Positions 16,108 to 24,502 of a stretch of DNA of 64,000 bases are shown in pieces. How positions within the stretch are numbered: the stretch's first letter is position 1; the number at the start of each line of letters is the position of its first letter. The stretch comes from Pseudomonadota bacterium. Its GTDB lineage: Bacteria; Pseudomonadota; Alphaproteobacteria; Rhizobiales; Methylopilaceae. The stretch is from assembly GCA_023388965.1 (NCBI GenBank), contig JAEWFF010000018.1:167075-231074 (forward strand). The letters run 5' to 3'. The notes below the pieces were generated by a model. That model was not told the origin of the DNA. It saw only the letters and a program-made list of their open reading frames with translations, and ran no database searches. Both the position numbers and the translations under genes were made by a program.

Positions 16108-17052
16108 ATGCGCGATCCATATGACGTTCTGAGCGTGCCGCGCGGCGCCAGCGAAGCCGACATCAAGAAGGCTTTTCGCAAGCTCGCCAAGACGCACCAC
16201 CCCGACCGAAGCAAGGACCCGAAGGCCAAGGAGAAGTTTTCCGAAATCTCCTCGGCCTACGATCTGTTGTCGGACGCGGACAAGCGCGCGCAGTTCGACC
16301 GCGGCGAGATCGACGCCGAAGGCAAACCGCGTTTCCGCGGTTTCGAGGGCTTCGGCGGCGGTGCTCCCGGCGGGCCGGGTTTCGGCACCGGGCGTTCCTA
16401 CAAGACCTTCACCTGGCCGCCGGGCGGCGATGGCGCGCAGCAGGGCGCGGGCGGCTTCTCGGCCGAGGATATTTTCGATCTGTTCGGCGGGCTTGGCGGG
16501 CGCGGCCAGACGCGCGGCCGTTCGCAGCACGCTCCGGCGGGACAGGATGTCACCGCCGAGGTGGTCGTGCCCTTCGTCGAATGGGCGCGCGGCGGCAAGG
16601 TGCGTGTCGAGCTTCTGCACGGCCGCGAACTCGATGTCTCGATCCCGGCCGGCATCGAGGAGGGCAAGACGATCCGCCTGAAGGGGCAGGGCGCGCCTTC
16701 GCAATATGGCGGCCCGCCGGGCGATGCCCTCATCACCGTCAAGGTTGCCGCCCATCCGCAGTTCCGCGCCGAAGGCAACAATCTGCGCGTCGAGGTGCCG
16801 ATCACGCTTTACGAGGCGGTGCTGGGCGGCAAGGTCCGCGTGCCGACGCTCGACGGCACGGTCGAACTGACCATTCCGCCGCGCTCGACCGGTCGCGGCG
16901 CGCTCCGCCTCAAGGGCAAGGGCATACGCAAATCCACGCCGGGCGATCTTCTGGTCTCGCCGCGCATCGTCCTGCCCGACGGGCCGGATGCCGAGCTCGA
17001 AGCCCTCGCCCAGCGCATGAAGGACGGCGCACCTTACGACCCGAGGAAGTGA
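16108..17052 (+). CDS. J-domain co-chaperone (CbpA-like, no zinc finger)
   Basis: A 314-residue protein with an N-terminal J domain carrying the HPD tripeptide near residue 31, a Gly/Phe-rich linker over about 70-135, and two C-terminal substrate-binding domains (AEVVVPFVEWARGGKVRVEL and the region with GDALITVKVAAHPQF). The CxxCxGxG zinc repeats of DnaJ are absent, so it is a type II, CbpA-like co-chaperone that stimulates DnaK ATPase. The normal dnaJ is presumably elsewhere. Confidence 0.9.
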   Translation: MRDPYDVLSVPRGASEADIKKAFRKLAKTHHPDRSKDPKAKEKFSEISSAYDLLSDADKRAQFDRGEIDAEGKPRFRGFEGFGGGAPGGPGFGTGRSYKTFTWPPGGDGAQQGAGGFSAEDIFDLFGGLGGRGQTRGRSQHAPAGQDVTAEVVVPFVEWARGGKVRVELLHGRELDVSIPAGIEEGKTIRLKGQGAPSQYGGPPGDALITVKVAAHPQFRAEGNNLRVEVPITLYEAVLGGKVRVPTLDGTVELTIPPRSTGRGALRLKGKGIRKSTPGDLLVSPRIVLPDGPDAELEALAQRMKDGAPYDPRK

Positions 17053-17053
17053 C

Positions 17054-17358
17054 CTGTCCCGGGGCCGCGAAGCGGAGCCCGGGACCCATACGCCGCAGCC
17101 TTGGCAATAAGCACCGCAGCGCTCGAGGTCATCCCGCATCGTCACGGAGTATGGATCCCGGACAGCGGCTTCGCCGCTTCCGGGATATGCGATCTGGCGC
17201 CAGCCATCCCTCCTCCGCGAAGTATCCCCTCTCCCGTTCACGGGAGAGGGCCGACTCGATGCGGAGCATCGAGCGGGGTGAGGGGAAGTCGCAACCACCG
17301 AACCTGTTGCCATCCTTCGAGACGGGCCTTCGGCCCTCCTCAGGATGAGGTTTGGGGT
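17054..17358. repeat. Intergenic repeat cluster: family A, then B and C
   Basis: Family A covers 17054-17193 with CCCGGGGCCGCGAAGCGG...CCCGGGACCCATACGCC and, after a spacer, GTATGGATCCCGGACAGC...CCGCTTCCGGGATATGCG. Family B follows at 17221-17284 (CCTCTCCCGTTCACGGGAGAGG and GCGGGGTGAGGGG), and a family C half-element at 17310-17349. No ORF with coding character was seen in the 379 bases between the J-domain gene and fabI; the fabI promoter must lie among or after these repeats. Confidence 0.8.
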
Positions 17359-17434
17359 TGCAGCGGTAGGACGCGAACTTGCCGCCCCCACCGCCTCATG
17401 CCATAGCACCCCGGATTGAACGGACAGGTGGGTG

Positions 17435-18253
17435 ATGAGCGAAGTCAAAGGCTTGATGGCGGGCAAGAAGGGGCTGGTCCTCGGGGTTGCCAATAACCGT
17501 TCCATCGCCTGGGGCATTGCCCGCGCGGCCGCCGCGCAGGGCGCCGAGATCGCGCTCACCTTTCAGGGCGATGCGCTGAAAAAGCGCGTCGAGCCGCTGG
17601 CCGCCGAGATTGGCGCTTTCGTCGCCGGCGAATGCGACGTCACCGATTCCGCTTCGCTCGATGCCGTGTTCGAGACCCTCGGCAAGAAATGGGGCTCGCT
17701 CGATTTCGTCGTCCACGCCGTCGCCTTTTCGGACAAGGACGAACTCGACGGCCGCTATGTCGACACCACGTCCGACAATTTCGACAAGACGCTGAACATC
17801 TCCTGCTATTCGTTCACAGCTATCGCCCAGCGCGCCGAAAAGCTGATGACGAAGGGCGGCTCGCTTCTGACCCTGACCTATTACGGCGCCGAGAAATGGA
17901 TGCCGCATTACAATGTCATGGGCGTTGCGAAAGCCGCGCTCGAGGCCAGCGTGCGCTATCTCGCCGCCGATCTCGGCGAGAAGGCCATCCGCGTCAACGC
18001 GCTCTCCGCTGGGCCGATCAAGACGCTCGCGGCCTCGGGCATCGGCGATTTCCGCTACATCCTGAAATGGAACGAGCTGAACTCGCCGCTGCGCCGCACG
18101 GTGTCGATCGAGGAAGTGGGCGATGCGGCGCTTTATTTCCTGTCCGACATGTCGCGCGGCGTCACCGGCGAAGTGCATCATGTCGATGCCGGCTATCACA
18201 TCGTCGGCATGAAGCATCCCGACGCCCCCGATATCGCGGTGGCGAAGGAATGA
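17435..18253 (+). CDS. fabI: Enoyl-ACP reductase (NADH)
   Basis: A 272-residue short-chain dehydrogenase that reduces enoyl-ACP in the last step of each fatty-acid elongation cycle. FabI-specific features are the cofactor motif GVANNRSIAWGIA near 17-30 in place of the usual GxxxGxG, TYYGAEKWMPHYNVMGVAKA with the catalytic Tyr and Lys in the Y-x6-K spacing, and LSAGPIKTLAASGI. ATG at 17435 was chosen; a GTG one codon earlier is possible. The histidine phosphatase gene follows after a small repeat. Confidence 0.95.
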   Translation: MSEVKGLMAGKKGLVLGVANNRSIAWGIARAAAAQGAEIALTFQGDALKKRVEPLAAEIGAFVAGECDVTDSASLDAVFETLGKKWGSLDFVVHAVAFSDKDELDGRYVDTTSDNFDKTLNISCYSFTAIAQRAEKLMTKGGSLLTLTYYGAEKWMPHYNVMGVAKAALEASVRYLAADLGEKAIRVNALSAGPIKTLAASGIGDFRYILKWNELNSPLRRTVSIEEVGDAALYFLSDMSRGVTGEVHHVDAGYHIVGMKHPDAPDIAVAKE

Positions 18254-18324
18254 TGCTCCCTCCCTCCCACGCGAAGCGGGGGAGGGCGACTCGCCGTCAG
18301 GCGAGCGGGGTGGGGGCTTCCTGA
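18253..18324. repeat. Intergenic palindromic repeat, family B variant
   Basis: CCCTCCCACGCGAAGCGGGGGAGGGCGACTCGCC is followed by GGCGAGCGGGGTGGGGG, with nested inverted repeats. It fills the gap between fabI and the phosphatase gene. Confidence 0.7.
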
Positions 18325-18346
18325 TAAAGAGTCTGACCTCGCCGTA

Positions 18347-18934
18347 ATGTCTCTATCTTTCCCCCTCTGCATCGTCCGCCACGGCGAGACCGATTGGAAT
18401 GTCGAAGGCCGGCTTCAGGGCCAGCGCGACATTGACCTCAATGCCCGCGGGCGCGATCAGGCCATGGGCGTCGGCCGCCTCCTGAAGCATAATCATCCGC
18501 GCATTCTCGACTTCGATTTTGTGGCCAGCCCGCTGCTGCGCGCACGCGAAACCATGCGTCTCATGCGCAATGCGATGGACCTCGAGCCCGATCTCTATCG
18601 TATTGACGACCGGCTGAAGGAACTCACCTTCGGCGCCTGGGAAGGCTTCACCTGGCCGGAAATGCGTCTGCGCGATCCGGTGGCGACCGCCGCGAGCGAG
18701 GCCGACAAATGGGCTTTCCAGCCGCCGGGCGGCGAAAGCTATGCCATGCTGTCGGACCGCGTGGCTGGCTGGCTCGCCGAACTCGATGCACCGACGATCG
18801 CGGTCACGCATGGCGGCGTCGCGCGTGTTCTGCTCGGTCTCGTCACGGGCATGCCGCAGGCCGAACTGCCGATGAAGGACATCGTGCAGGGCCGCGCGCT
18901 GCTGTTCGAGGGCAATGGGGTGAAGTGGGTGTAA
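18347..18934 (+). CDS. Histidine phosphatase family protein (phosphoglycerate-mutase-like)
   Basis: A 195-residue enzyme of the phosphohistidine branch. The catalytic RHGETDW is at residues 11-17, with the second His in AVTHGGVARVLLG near 153-165, and the Arg/Glu pair in RARETM and KELTFGAWEG. Such proteins act as cofactor-dependent phosphatases, for example on alpha-ribazole phosphate or sugar phosphates; no cobalamin genes are nearby, so the substrate is open. It is probably co-transcribed with fabI. Confidence 0.88.
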   Translation: MSLSFPLCIVRHGETDWNVEGRLQGQRDIDLNARGRDQAMGVGRLLKHNHPRILDFDFVASPLLRARETMRLMRNAMDLEPDLYRIDDRLKELTFGAWEGFTWPEMRLRDPVATAASEADKWAFQPPGGESYAMLSDRVAGWLAELDAPTIAVTHGGVARVLLGLVTGMPQAELPMKDIVQGRALLFEGNGVKWV

Positions 18935-18937
18935 ATA

Positions 18938-19061
18938 CCCTCCCCTTGAGGGGGAGGGTCGCCGCGAAGCGGCGGGGAGGGGTGAACACTCAACACCGAA
19001 CGCTCATTACCATCCTTCGACACGGGCGCTTTGCGCCCGGCTCAGGATGAGGCCGGGTGTA
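18938..19061. repeat. Intergenic palindromic repeats, families B and C
   Basis: CCTCCCCTTGAGGGGGAGGG with CGCCGCGAAGCGGCG forms a strong stem at 18940-18977, and CATCCTTCGACACGGGC...GCTCAGGATGAGG follows at 19012-19052. They lie between convergent genes and could act as a bidirectional terminator. Confidence 0.7.
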
Positions 19062-19064
19062 ACC

Positions 19065-19319
19065 TCACCGTTTCGCGGCAGCGAACGCCTGGCGGATGGA
19101 TTCTTCCCCGGAGCTTGCCGCCAGCTTGCCCTTACGCGCCTGTTTGAGAGCCATTGTCAGCCTTTCCTGCAATTCGGCGAGTTCCAGTTCGTCGGGCTCC
19201 ATAAGCGCAGATTCGGCCGGGCGCGCAGGCGGGGGCGTGAGCAGGTCAAAGAAGTCGCCCTGCGCGTCGGCAGGCGGGCAATCGCCGGCAGCCATGTTCC
19301 GATCTTTCCGGTCGCTCAT
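19065..19319 (-). CDS. Small hypothetical protein downstream of RNA methyltransferase
   Basis: An 84-residue protein beginning at the ATG at 19319, which overlaps the stop of the RNA methyltransferase gene (ATGA). The N half is acidic and Pro-rich; the C half LAELQERLTMALKQARKGKLA...IRQAFAAAKR is a predicted helix and possible coiled coil. I do not recognise the family. The overlap and conserved-looking composition support that it is translated. Confidence 0.65.
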   Translation of the reverse strand: MSDRKDRNMAAGDCPPADAQGDFFDLLTPPPARPAESALMEPDELELAELQERLTMALKQARKGKLAASSGEESIRQAFAAAKR

Positions 19320-20362
19320 CTCGTCAACACCGCCACCATTTCCACATGGTTCGAATGGCGGAACTGATCGACCGGCGTCACCGTGCCGATCCCGAAGCCC
19401 GCATCGGCCAGGATTTTCAGGTCGCGCGCGAATGTCTGTGCATTGCACGAGACCGCGACCACGCGCCTGATCTTCGATCTTGCGATCTCGCGCGCCTGCG
19501 CTTCGGCCCCCGCGCGCGGCGGGTCGAACACGACGGCATCGAATTCGCCCAGCTCCGCCGCATTGTAGGGACGTACGAAAAGATCGCGCCCTTCATGGCC
19601 GACGCGTTTGAGGCGCGGCGTCGTCCGCCATGCGCGGTCGAGTGCGGCAAGCGCCGCACGGTCCTGCTCCACCGCCATCACGGATGCGGATTCCGCGATC
19701 CTCAGCGCGAACGTGCCGCAGCCGGCAAAAAGATCCACGACCTTCTTCGCGCCCGAGACGCCGTCGAGCACGAGGCGCGCGAGCGTTTCCTCGCCGGCCT
19801 CGGTTGCCTGCAGAAAGCTCCCCGGTGGCAGGATCACCTCGGCGCGCCCGAAGCGGATGATGGGCTCGTGAAAGGCGACGACGACATCGCCATGTATCGA
19901 CAGCCGCGCCAGCCCCGCGCGCTGCGCGATATTGGAGAGGCCAAGCCGGAGCTTGCCAGGAACCGCGCCCACGCCCCGCAAGTCGACATCGAGCCCGCTC
20001 AGACTCGCCGTCACCACGGCGTCGATAGGCTTCTTTACGCCCGAGAGATGCTGCGCCAGCTTTCGCACCGGCTCCGCTGCCGCCTGTATGGACGGTGTAA
20101 GAATGGGGCAGCGATGCCCGGAAAGATCGACCACATTGTGCGTGCGCGCTTCGGTGAAGCCGACGCGCAGCCTGTTGTCGGCGCCGCGCCGCGCATGCAA
20201 AGTCGCGCGCCGCCGTCCGGCGCCGTGCGCGTCGACGCAGGGCGCGACCTCCGCCTCGATGCCCTCCGCTTTCAGCGCGGCCGCCACCGTCTCGCGTTTG
20301 GCCGCAAGCTGTTCGTCGAGTGGAATATCGCTGAGTGCGCAGCCGCCGCAGCCGTCCGCCAT
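19316..20362 (-). CDS. TrmA/RumA-family RNA uridine C5-methyltransferase, short N terminus
   Basis: A 348-residue SAM-dependent RNA methyltransferase. Seen are DLFAGCGTFALRIAE near 216-230 (SAM loop), FDPPRAG near 287-293, and VSCNAQTFARDL near 311-322 with the catalytic Cys. The iron-sulfur region is incomplete: GCGGCAL at 4-10 and HRCP near 84 remain, but the first Cys and the N-terminal TRAM domain usual in this family are missing. A TGA lies in frame just before the ATG, so the protein cannot start earlier. It may still work, or it may be a decayed or specialised member. It follows the aldo-keto reductase gene by three bases. Confidence 0.88.
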   Translation of the reverse strand: MADGCGGCALSDIPLDEQLAAKRETVAAALKAEGIEAEVAPCVDAHGAGRRRATLHARRGADNRLRVGFTEARTHNVVDLSGHRCPILTPSIQAAAEPVRKLAQHLSGVKKPIDAVVTASLSGLDVDLRGVGAVPGKLRLGLSNIAQRAGLARLSIHGDVVVAFHEPIIRFGRAEVILPPGSFLQATEAGEETLARLVLDGVSGAKKVVDLFAGCGTFALRIAESASVMAVEQDRAALAALDRAWRTTPRLKRVGHEGRDLFVRPYNAAELGEFDAVVFDPPRAGAEAQAREIARSKIRRVVAVSCNAQTFARDLKILADAGFGIGTVTPVDQFRHSNHVEMVAVLTR

Positions 20363-20365
20363 GCC

Positions 20366-21199
20366 TCAGAGCATTTCGAGTCCGCGCTTGCGTGTCGGCG
20401 GCGGGAAGGCCTTGTCGATGGCCGCAAGATCCTCGGCGTCGAGCACGACATCGGCCGCCGCGCGGTTTGCCTTTACATGTTCGGGCTGCGAAGCCTTGGG
20501 AATGGCGATCACGTTCGGATCGCGCATGGCCCAGGCGAGCGCCACCTGGAACGGGCCGACGCCGTGCTTGTTGCCGATTTCGGCCAGAACGCCGGTCTTC
20601 GGCAGGCGCCCCTGTTCGATCGGGCTGTAGGCCATTACGGGGATCGAGACATCCTGCAGGAAGGGCAGAAGATCGAATTCCGGCCCGCGCCGCGTCGGAT
20701 TGTACAGAATCTGATCGACCGTACAGGCTTCGCCGCCGTCCACGTCGAGCAGTTCTTCCATATCGTCGGTGTCGAGATTGGAGACGCCCCAATGGCGGAT
20801 CAGGCCGTCCTGCTGCAGCGCCTCGAAGCCGCGCACCGTTTCGGAAAACGGCACGCCGCCGCGCCAGTGCAGGAGATAGAGATCGATCACGTCGATATTC
20901 ATGCGCTGCAGGCTGCGCTCGGCGGCCGCGCGCACGCCCTTGGCGCTGGCATTGTGCGGATAGACCTTGGACACGACGAAGCATTTGTCGCGGATGCCCT
21001 TCAGGGCGTCGGCCAGCATCTCCTCCGCGCCGCCATCGCCATACATTTCGGCGGTGTCGATCAGGGTCAGGCCGAGATCGACGCCGAGGCGAATCGAATC
21101 GACTTCCATCTTGTGGCGGTCCGGGCGCTCGCCCATGAACCAGGTGCCCTGGCCGAGTTGCGGCACCTCTTCGCCTCCCGGCAGAACCACTTTGCGCAT
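20366..21199 (-). CDS. Aldo/keto reductase
   Basis: A 277-residue NADPH-dependent oxidoreductase with the AKR TIM-barrel pattern. The catalytic tetrad is visible as Asp in LIDTAEMYGDG with its Tyr (about residues 46-55), Lys in VVSKVYP and His in LYLLHWRG near 110. The segment IPKASQPEHVKAN is the cofactor 2'-phosphate region. The physiological substrate is unknown. It is the first gene of a minus-strand run with the RNA methyltransferase and the small protein, with almost no spacing. Confidence 0.92.
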   Translation of the reverse strand: MRKVVLPGGEEVPQLGQGTWFMGERPDRHKMEVDSIRLGVDLGLTLIDTAEMYGDGGAEEMLADALKGIRDKCFVVSKVYPHNASAKGVRAAAERSLQRMNIDVIDLYLLHWRGGVPFSETVRGFEALQQDGLIRHWGVSNLDTDDMEELLDVDGGEACTVDQILYNPTRRGPEFDLLPFLQDVSIPVMAYSPIEQGRLPKTGVLAEIGNKHGVGPFQVALAWAMRDPNVIAIPKASQPEHVKANRAAADVVLDAEDLAAIDKAFPPPTRKRGLEML

Positions 21200-21220
21200 G
21201 CTGAACTCCTTCGGTCGGTT

Positions 21221-21413
21221 TCCTCTCCCGCTTGCGGGAGAGGACGACTCGAAAGCCGGAAGGCTTTCGAGCGAGGTGAGGGGAGAGTCATATACTCCGA
21301 CATGGATCGGAATGCCCTCACCCGGTCGCCATTGGCGACTCGGCCTCTCCCGGCTTGGCTACCAAATATCCGAACTCGGCAACAGCCGAGTTCGGCGGGA
21401 GAGGCAAGAGTGC
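21221..21413. repeat. Intergenic palindromic repeats, family B (two copies)
   Basis: CCTCTCCCGCTTGCGGGAGAGG with GAAAGCC...GGCTTTC and GAGGTGAGGGG lies at 21221-21282. An inverted partner with CCCTCACCCGGTCGCC and GCCTCTCCCGG follows to 21413, containing the hairpin CCGAACTCGGC/GCCGAGTTCGG. The elements separate the aldo-keto reductase and DUF1499 genes. Confidence 0.75.
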
Positions 21414-21447
21414 GCAACCCCGCGACCATCTTGCTCCACGCGCGGGA

Positions 21448-22206
21448 ATGGCGCACATCCACAGGCGCATGCTCGACGAACCCTATGCACGGTCCGCGGT
21501 CTGGTCGAAGCGGCTCGGCCTTTTTGCCGTGCCGGTCGCGGTCATCGCCATATTTGCCCAGCGCTCGGGCCGGCTCGATTATCTGCCGGCCATGGCCGCG
21601 CTCGGCTCCAGCGCGGTTCTGGCGGTTGTCGCGATTCTCCTCGGCGTGGTCGCGCTGGCGGTCATCTGGGTGCGGGGCAATCGCGGGGCGGGGGCCGCCG
21701 CGTCCGGCATTCTGGCCGGGCTTCTCGTGCTCGCGCCGCCGGTCTATTTCCTCGCGCCGGGCTGGGACCTGCCGCCGCTCACCGATATCGCGACCGATCC
21801 GGCCGATCCACCGGACTTCGTCTTCGCCGCCGCCGAGCGTAGCGCGAACGACAATCCGGCCGATTATCCTGCCGAGACAGCGCTCGACCAGATGTCGGCC
21901 TATTCGGAGATCGAGCCGCTGCGCGTCAACCAGCCGCCGGAAGAGACGTTCGCGCTCGCCCAGCAGCTTGTCGAGCAGCGCGGCTGGCGCGTCTTGCAGA
22001 CCGATGCCGAAGCGCGCCGCATCGAGGCGTCCGAGACCTCGCTGGTCCTCAATCTCGTCAGCGACATCGTCATTACGGTTACGCCCGAGGGCGCGGGCTC
22101 GCGCGTCGATATGCGCTCGGCCTCGCGCAGCGGCTGGCGCGATTTCGGCAGCAACGCCGCACGCATCCGCACCTTCCTTGCGGAATTGCAGACCCAGGCG
22201 CGTTGA
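21448..22206 (+). CDS. DUF1499 membrane protein
   Basis: A protein of about 252 residues from the ATG at 21448 (or 245 from 21469). It has three hydrophobic segments in the first 100 residues and a soluble C-terminal DUF1499 domain (NQPPEETFALAQQLVEQRGW to the region with VDMRSASRSGWRDFGSNAARI). Family function is unknown. The frame extends upstream into repeat DNA and those codons were excluded. It stands alone between repeats. Confidence 0.82.
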   Translation: MAHIHRRMLDEPYARSAVWSKRLGLFAVPVAVIAIFAQRSGRLDYLPAMAALGSSAVLAVVAILLGVVALAVIWVRGNRGAGAAASGILAGLLVLAPPVYFLAPGWDLPPLTDIATDPADPPDFVFAAAERSANDNPADYPAETALDQMSAYSEIEPLRVNQPPEETFALAQQLVEQRGWRVLQTDAEARRIEASETSLVLNLVSDIVITVTPEGAGSRVDMRSASRSGWRDFGSNAARIRTFLAELQTQAR

Positions 22207-22212
22207 GAGCGG

Positions 22213-22407
22213 GGCCCCTCTCCCAAGGGGAGAGGGCGGACTCGGCCGGTAGGCCGAGCCGGGTGATGGCGTACGATCTTCCTCAGCCGCGTGTCCCGGG
22301 GCCGCGAAGCGGAGCCCGGGACCCATACTCCGTAGCGTCAGAGATAGACCCGTGAGGTCACGGAGTATGGATCCCGGACAGCGGCTCCGCCGCTTCCGGG
22401 ATATGCG
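22213..22407. repeat. Intergenic repeats: family B then family A
   Basis: Family B at 22213-22266 (CCCCTCTCCCAAGGGGAGAGG) and family A at 22291-22407, in which CCCGGGACCCATACTCCGTAGC and GTATGGATCCCGGACAGC are nearly the same as at 17.1 kb. Start of the 1.1-kb non-coding gap between the DUF1499 and MBL genes. Confidence 0.8.
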
Positions 22408-22439
22408 TCCCACCCCGCTCTCAAGAGGGAAGGTAAAGT

Positions 22440-22954
22440 CCGACGCCTTCTGAAGATAATCCATGACTATTTTCCTATATCGGGATAATCGGAACCCCAT
22501 CCCGGTTGGGAGGGCGTGTTCTCGAGGCACACCTGAACATGGACCGGGATGCGGTGGCCGGCGGGAACGGGTTTTGCAGCCCGCGCCGGAGGCCGGAATG
22601 GAATGCCGCCGGAAAACCGACCGGCAGGGGGCTTGCTTGGCCTCTCCCCGTACCACGTGTGCCAACACGTCAGGGGCAGACGGGCGAACCCCGAGGAAGA
22701 CCGACAGGTGGGTCTTCGCGGCAGACCGTTCCTTTGCCGAAAATCCACCGCGCGCGGAGCGACGGCGTGCCGTTGGACCGTGGATTTTTTCGCGCTTTTA
22801 TTGCCCGCACCGCGGGCAGCGGAAGCGCCGTTCGCTCCGCGCTCCCTCCTTGGGGAGACGCTGTGAGACCGGACCCGGATGTTTCCGGGGTTCGGCAAAC
22901 AGGGACCAGAGCCCCGAAAGGCCGGGGCGGATGATGCGTGTCTGTACGCCGCAT
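22440..22954. other. Hairpin-rich non-coding stretch, possible structured RNA or element
   Basis: About 500 bases without a convincing ORF; open frames exist on both strands but have unnatural composition. A series of hairpins is visible: CCGGCGGG/CCCGC-GCCGG around 22559-22590, ACGTGT/ACACGT at 22655-22670 inside a CCCC/GGGG stem, GGTCT/AGACC near 22707, AAATCCAC near 22742 pairing with GTGGATTT near 22780 followed by a T run, CCCGG/CCGGG near 22874 and CCCCG/CGGGG near 22913. This does not match RNase P, tmRNA or SRP RNA motifs I can recall. A structured RNA or an old mobile-element remnant are both possible. Confidence 0.45.
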
Positions 22955-22955
22955 G

Positions 22956-23332
22956 TCCCGGCTAAGTTGCACGAAAGTGCAGCGCGATCCGGGACCCATA
23001 CTCCGTGAGCTCACGGCTCTAATCTCTGCCGCTGCGGTGTATGGGTCCCGGTGTTGGCGACGATATCCGAGCGCCCGAAATCACACCGCACCGTCACGGC
23101 GTATGGATCCCGGACAGCGGCTCCGCCGCTTCCGGGATATGCGAGGTGGCAGCATCCCCCTCTCCCGTTTACGGGAGAGGGCCGACTCGATGCAAAGCAT
23201 CGAGCGGGGTGAGGGGAAGTCACAAACACCGGACACACCGCCCCCTCACCCGGTCACCTTCGGTGACTCGACCTCTCCCGCTTGCGGGAGAGGCGAAGGG
23301 GGCCCTCCTCAGGATGAGGGGCTGGACTCAGG
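22956..23332. repeat. Intergenic repeats: family A (double) and family B (inverted pair)
   Basis: Two family A units lie at 22956-23142 with GATCCGGGACCCATACTCCGTG and GTATGGATCCCGGACAGC. Then come two family B units in opposite orientation at 23156-23300 (CCTCTCCCGTTTACGGGAGAGG, and the mirror CCTCTCCCGCTTGCGGGAGAGG), and a family C tail ending at the MBL gene. Confidence 0.78.
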
Positions 23333-24239
23333 ATGAAGCCCGGTAAACCGGCTCGCCGACGTCCACATCCGCACGCACGGTTCCGCGTTCCTGCAATTCC
23401 TCCAGATGCGCCAGTACTGACAGTCCGGCCGCGCCGCGCAGGCCCGGTGCGAGATTGTCGTACACCGCTGCAACGATCTGCGGCACGGTTTTCCCGCCAT
23501 GCCGCAGAGCTTCGAGGATCTGCGCCTCGCGCCGCTCGCGATGCGCCAGAAGCGCCGCGACATACAGCTTTGCATCGCTCAGCGACGGGCCGTGCGCCGG
23601 GTAGTAAATATCCTCGTCCCGCGCCAGAAGAAGCCGCAGCGACTCCCTGTATTGCTTCATGTTTCCGTCGGGCGGTGCCACGACGCTGGTCGACCAGGCC
23701 ATGACGTGATCGCCGGAAAACAGCGCTCGTTCCTCGTGCAGCGCGAAGCTGAGATGATTGCGCGCATGGCCGGGCGTCGCAATCGTCTCCAGCGTCCAGT
23801 TGCCGCCCGCGAATGTCTCATCATGCGTCAATACGCGATCGGGAACATAGGCCGTGCTGATCGCCGCATCGAGGCCGCCGGTCGCGGCGTTGTCGGCCGG
23901 CGCGCAGCCCCAGATCGGGGCGTTCGTCATGGCACGCAGCGCCTCCACCCCGTCGGTATGGTCGCGATGGGTGTGCGAGACAAGGATATGCGAGATCGTC
24001 TCGCCCGCGGTCGCGGCCATGATCGCCGCGATATGGTCCGGATCGTCCGGGCCGGGGTCCAGCACCGCAACCGTGCCGCTGCCGATGATATGCGTCACCG
24101 TGCCGGTGAAGGTGAACGGGCCGGGATTGTTCGCCACGACGCGCCGCACCAGCGGCGACAGGGCGATGGCCATGCCGTAAGGGCCGGGATGGGAGCGGTC
24201 GAAGCGCATCTGCTCGCTCGGATGTGGTTCAGGCGTCAT
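23328..24239 (-). CDS. MBL-fold metallo-hydrolase (LACTB2-like)
   Basis: A 303-residue metallo-beta-lactamase fold protein. The zinc motif HTHRDHTDG is near residues 88-96, with further ligands in TPGHARNHLSF near 152 and LFSGDHVM near 170, and the His in YYPAHGP near 214. A C-terminal winged-helix-like tail (residues about 230-290) is typical of the LACTB2/endoribonuclease-like branch. The activity could be hydrolysis of a thioester or RNA; the sequence does not decide. Confidence 0.88.
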   Translation of the reverse strand: MTPEPHPSEQMRFDRSHPGPYGMAIALSPLVRRVVANNPGPFTFTGTVTHIIGSGTVAVLDPGPDDPDHIAAIMAATAGETISHILVSHTHRDHTDGVEALRAMTNAPIWGCAPADNAATGGLDAAISTAYVPDRVLTHDETFAGGNWTLETIATPGHARNHLSFALHEERALFSGDHVMAWSTSVVAPPDGNMKQYRESLRLLLARDEDIYYPAHGPSLSDAKLYVAALLAHRERREAQILEALRHGGKTVPQIVAAVYDNLAPGLRGAAGLSVLAHLEELQERGTVRADVDVGEPVYRASS

Positions 24240-24502
24240 GAGAATTTACGCGAGATGATCTGCCGCCCTATAAGCCACGAAAGCCGGGGGCTTTCCAGAA
24301 AAGTTTTGGATGCTCCAATGCCTTACAGATGATTCTCCACTCGGTCCTTGCGACACCGCTCGTGATCTCCATGCGTACGGACGAAGTAAGAGGCACGGGC
24401 GCATTGGCGCGCCGATCCCGCCTGTCATGCGGCCGTTTTCAATGGCCGCTAATCGACGGCAAGGATCGTATACAATGCCCGAACACAGCGAGAATCTCTT
24501 GA
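24240..24502. other. Divergent intergenic region, no gene recognised
   Basis: 263 bases between the MBL gene (minus) and chrA (plus). A 77-codon open frame at 24310-24543 overlaps the chrA start but has no coding character. The region should hold both promoters; no clear operator was seen apart from a weak GCGGCCGTTTTCAATGGCCGC inverted repeat near 24430. Confidence 0.5.

Noticed and set aside
15526..17559. 677-codon minus-strand open frame
   Set aside because: Crosses three real genes and intergenic repeats; no coding character.
19346..22252. 968-codon plus-strand open frame
   Set aside because: Antisense to the RNA methyltransferase and aldo-keto reductase genes, and it crosses repeat DNA.
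22440..22954. RNase P RNA, tmRNA or SRP RNA
   Set aside because: None of the conserved cores (for example GAGGAAAGTCCGGGC of RNase P or GGAAGCAGC of SRP RNA) is present.
22463..23008. 181-codon plus-strand frame and its minus-strand counterpart in the hairpin region
   Set aside because: Composition is that of translated palindromic DNA; no start signal.
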